Shown here: one piece after another, positions 5,104 to 5,268 of the stretch
Layout of the letters: each line of letters opens with the position of its first letter
Position numbering within the stretch: the stretch's first letter is position 1
DNA from: an uncultured Clostridia bacterium
Lineage (GTDB): Bacteria > Bacillota_A > Clostridia > Christensenellales > Aristaeellaceae
DNA: 5,268 nt
NCBI GenBank assembly: GCA_947165745.1
Contig: CAMVBO010000155.1
Span: 1-5,268, forward strand
Reading direction: 5' to 3'
Translations under genes and position numbers: made by a program
The notes under the pieces: generated by a model
The model's database searches: none
The model's input: the letters and a program-made list of their open reading frames with translations, nothing else
What the model was told of the DNA's origin: nothing

Positions 5104-5268
5104 ATGGCAATCATCGATAAGATCAAGGCAAAGGCGAAGGCGGACCTCAAGCACATCGTGCTGCCCGAGGGCGAGGAAGTACGCAACGTTCAGGCGGCGG
5201 TGATGATCCGCGACCAGGGCCTGGCGAAGCTGACCCTGCTGGGCGACCCGGCGAAGGTGAAGGAAGTG
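5104..5268 (+). CDS. pta: Phosphate acetyltransferase (phosphotransacetylase), N-terminal part
   Basis: Catalyses acetyl-CoA + phosphate = acetyl phosphate + CoA. With acetate kinase this gives substrate-level ATP during fermentation to acetate. Only 55 codons lie in the window. The start MAIIDKIKAKAKADLKHIVLPEGEEVRNVQAAVMI followed by GLAKLTLLGDPAKVKE is the typical N-terminus of the short (about 330-residue) Pta form: a helix rich in Lys and Ala, then IVLPEGEE.R, then the LLG strand. The related phosphate butyryltransferase cannot be completely excluded from this fragment, but the LPEGEE.R pattern favours Pta. The ATG is preceded by GGAGG (5090-5094) at 9 bases and by its own promoter and hairpin leader. 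An acetate kinase gene downstream is likely but unseen. It is divergent from the GNAT gene. Confidence 0.9.
   Translation, partial: MAIIDKIKAKAKADLKHIVLPEGEEVRNVQAAVMIRDQGLAKLTLLGDPAKVKEV

Overview
The window looks like chromosomal DNA from a GC-rich member of the Bacillota (Clostridia-like, perhaps a gut or rumen anaerobe). I base this on the strong AGGAGG-type ribosome binding sites, the TGGTATAAT-type promoters, a bacterial-type prolyl-tRNA synthetase with the inserted editing domain, the small DUF6440-type protein and a stand-alone phosphotransacetylase gene. The exact taxon cannot be fixed from the sequence. No phage, CRISPR, tRNA, rRNA or plasmid feature is visible.

Layout. From 1 to 1237, minus strand, lies a patatin-like phospholipase that runs off the left edge. 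A 152-base divergent intergenic region (1238-1389) holds two back-to-back promoters whose -10 boxes are exact mirror images. It is followed on the plus strand by a 60-residue DUF6440-type protein (1390-1572), then by a separate promoter and structured leader for proS (CDS 1699-3426). A 157-bp imperfect palindrome (3427-3583) abuts the proS stop codon and looks like a small non-autonomous repeat element. A 14-bp perfect-stem terminator (3607-3636) lies between proS and the convergent gene. An Eis-like, SCP2-tailed GNAT acetyltransferase occupies 3643-4857 on the minus strand. The divergent region 4858-5103 carries promoters for that gene and for pta, a phosphotransacetylase whose first 55 codons are at the right edge.

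How the genes fit together. They look like independent transcription units rather than one pathway: lipid hydrolysis (patatin), protein synthesis (proS), an acetyl-CoA-dependent N-acetyltransferase, and the start of the acetyl-CoA to acetyl-phosphate route (pta, probably followed by ackA beyond the window). Nearly every gene has its own recognisable promoter.

The most unusual parts are non-coding: the palindromic element touching the proS stop codon, the mirror-image divergent promoters, GC-rich hairpins early in three leaders (DUF6440, proS, pta), a 14-codon leader ORF overlapping the proS start codon as ATGA, and a 23-bp-phased direct repeat upstream of the pta promoter. I do not see a clear new multi-gene system.
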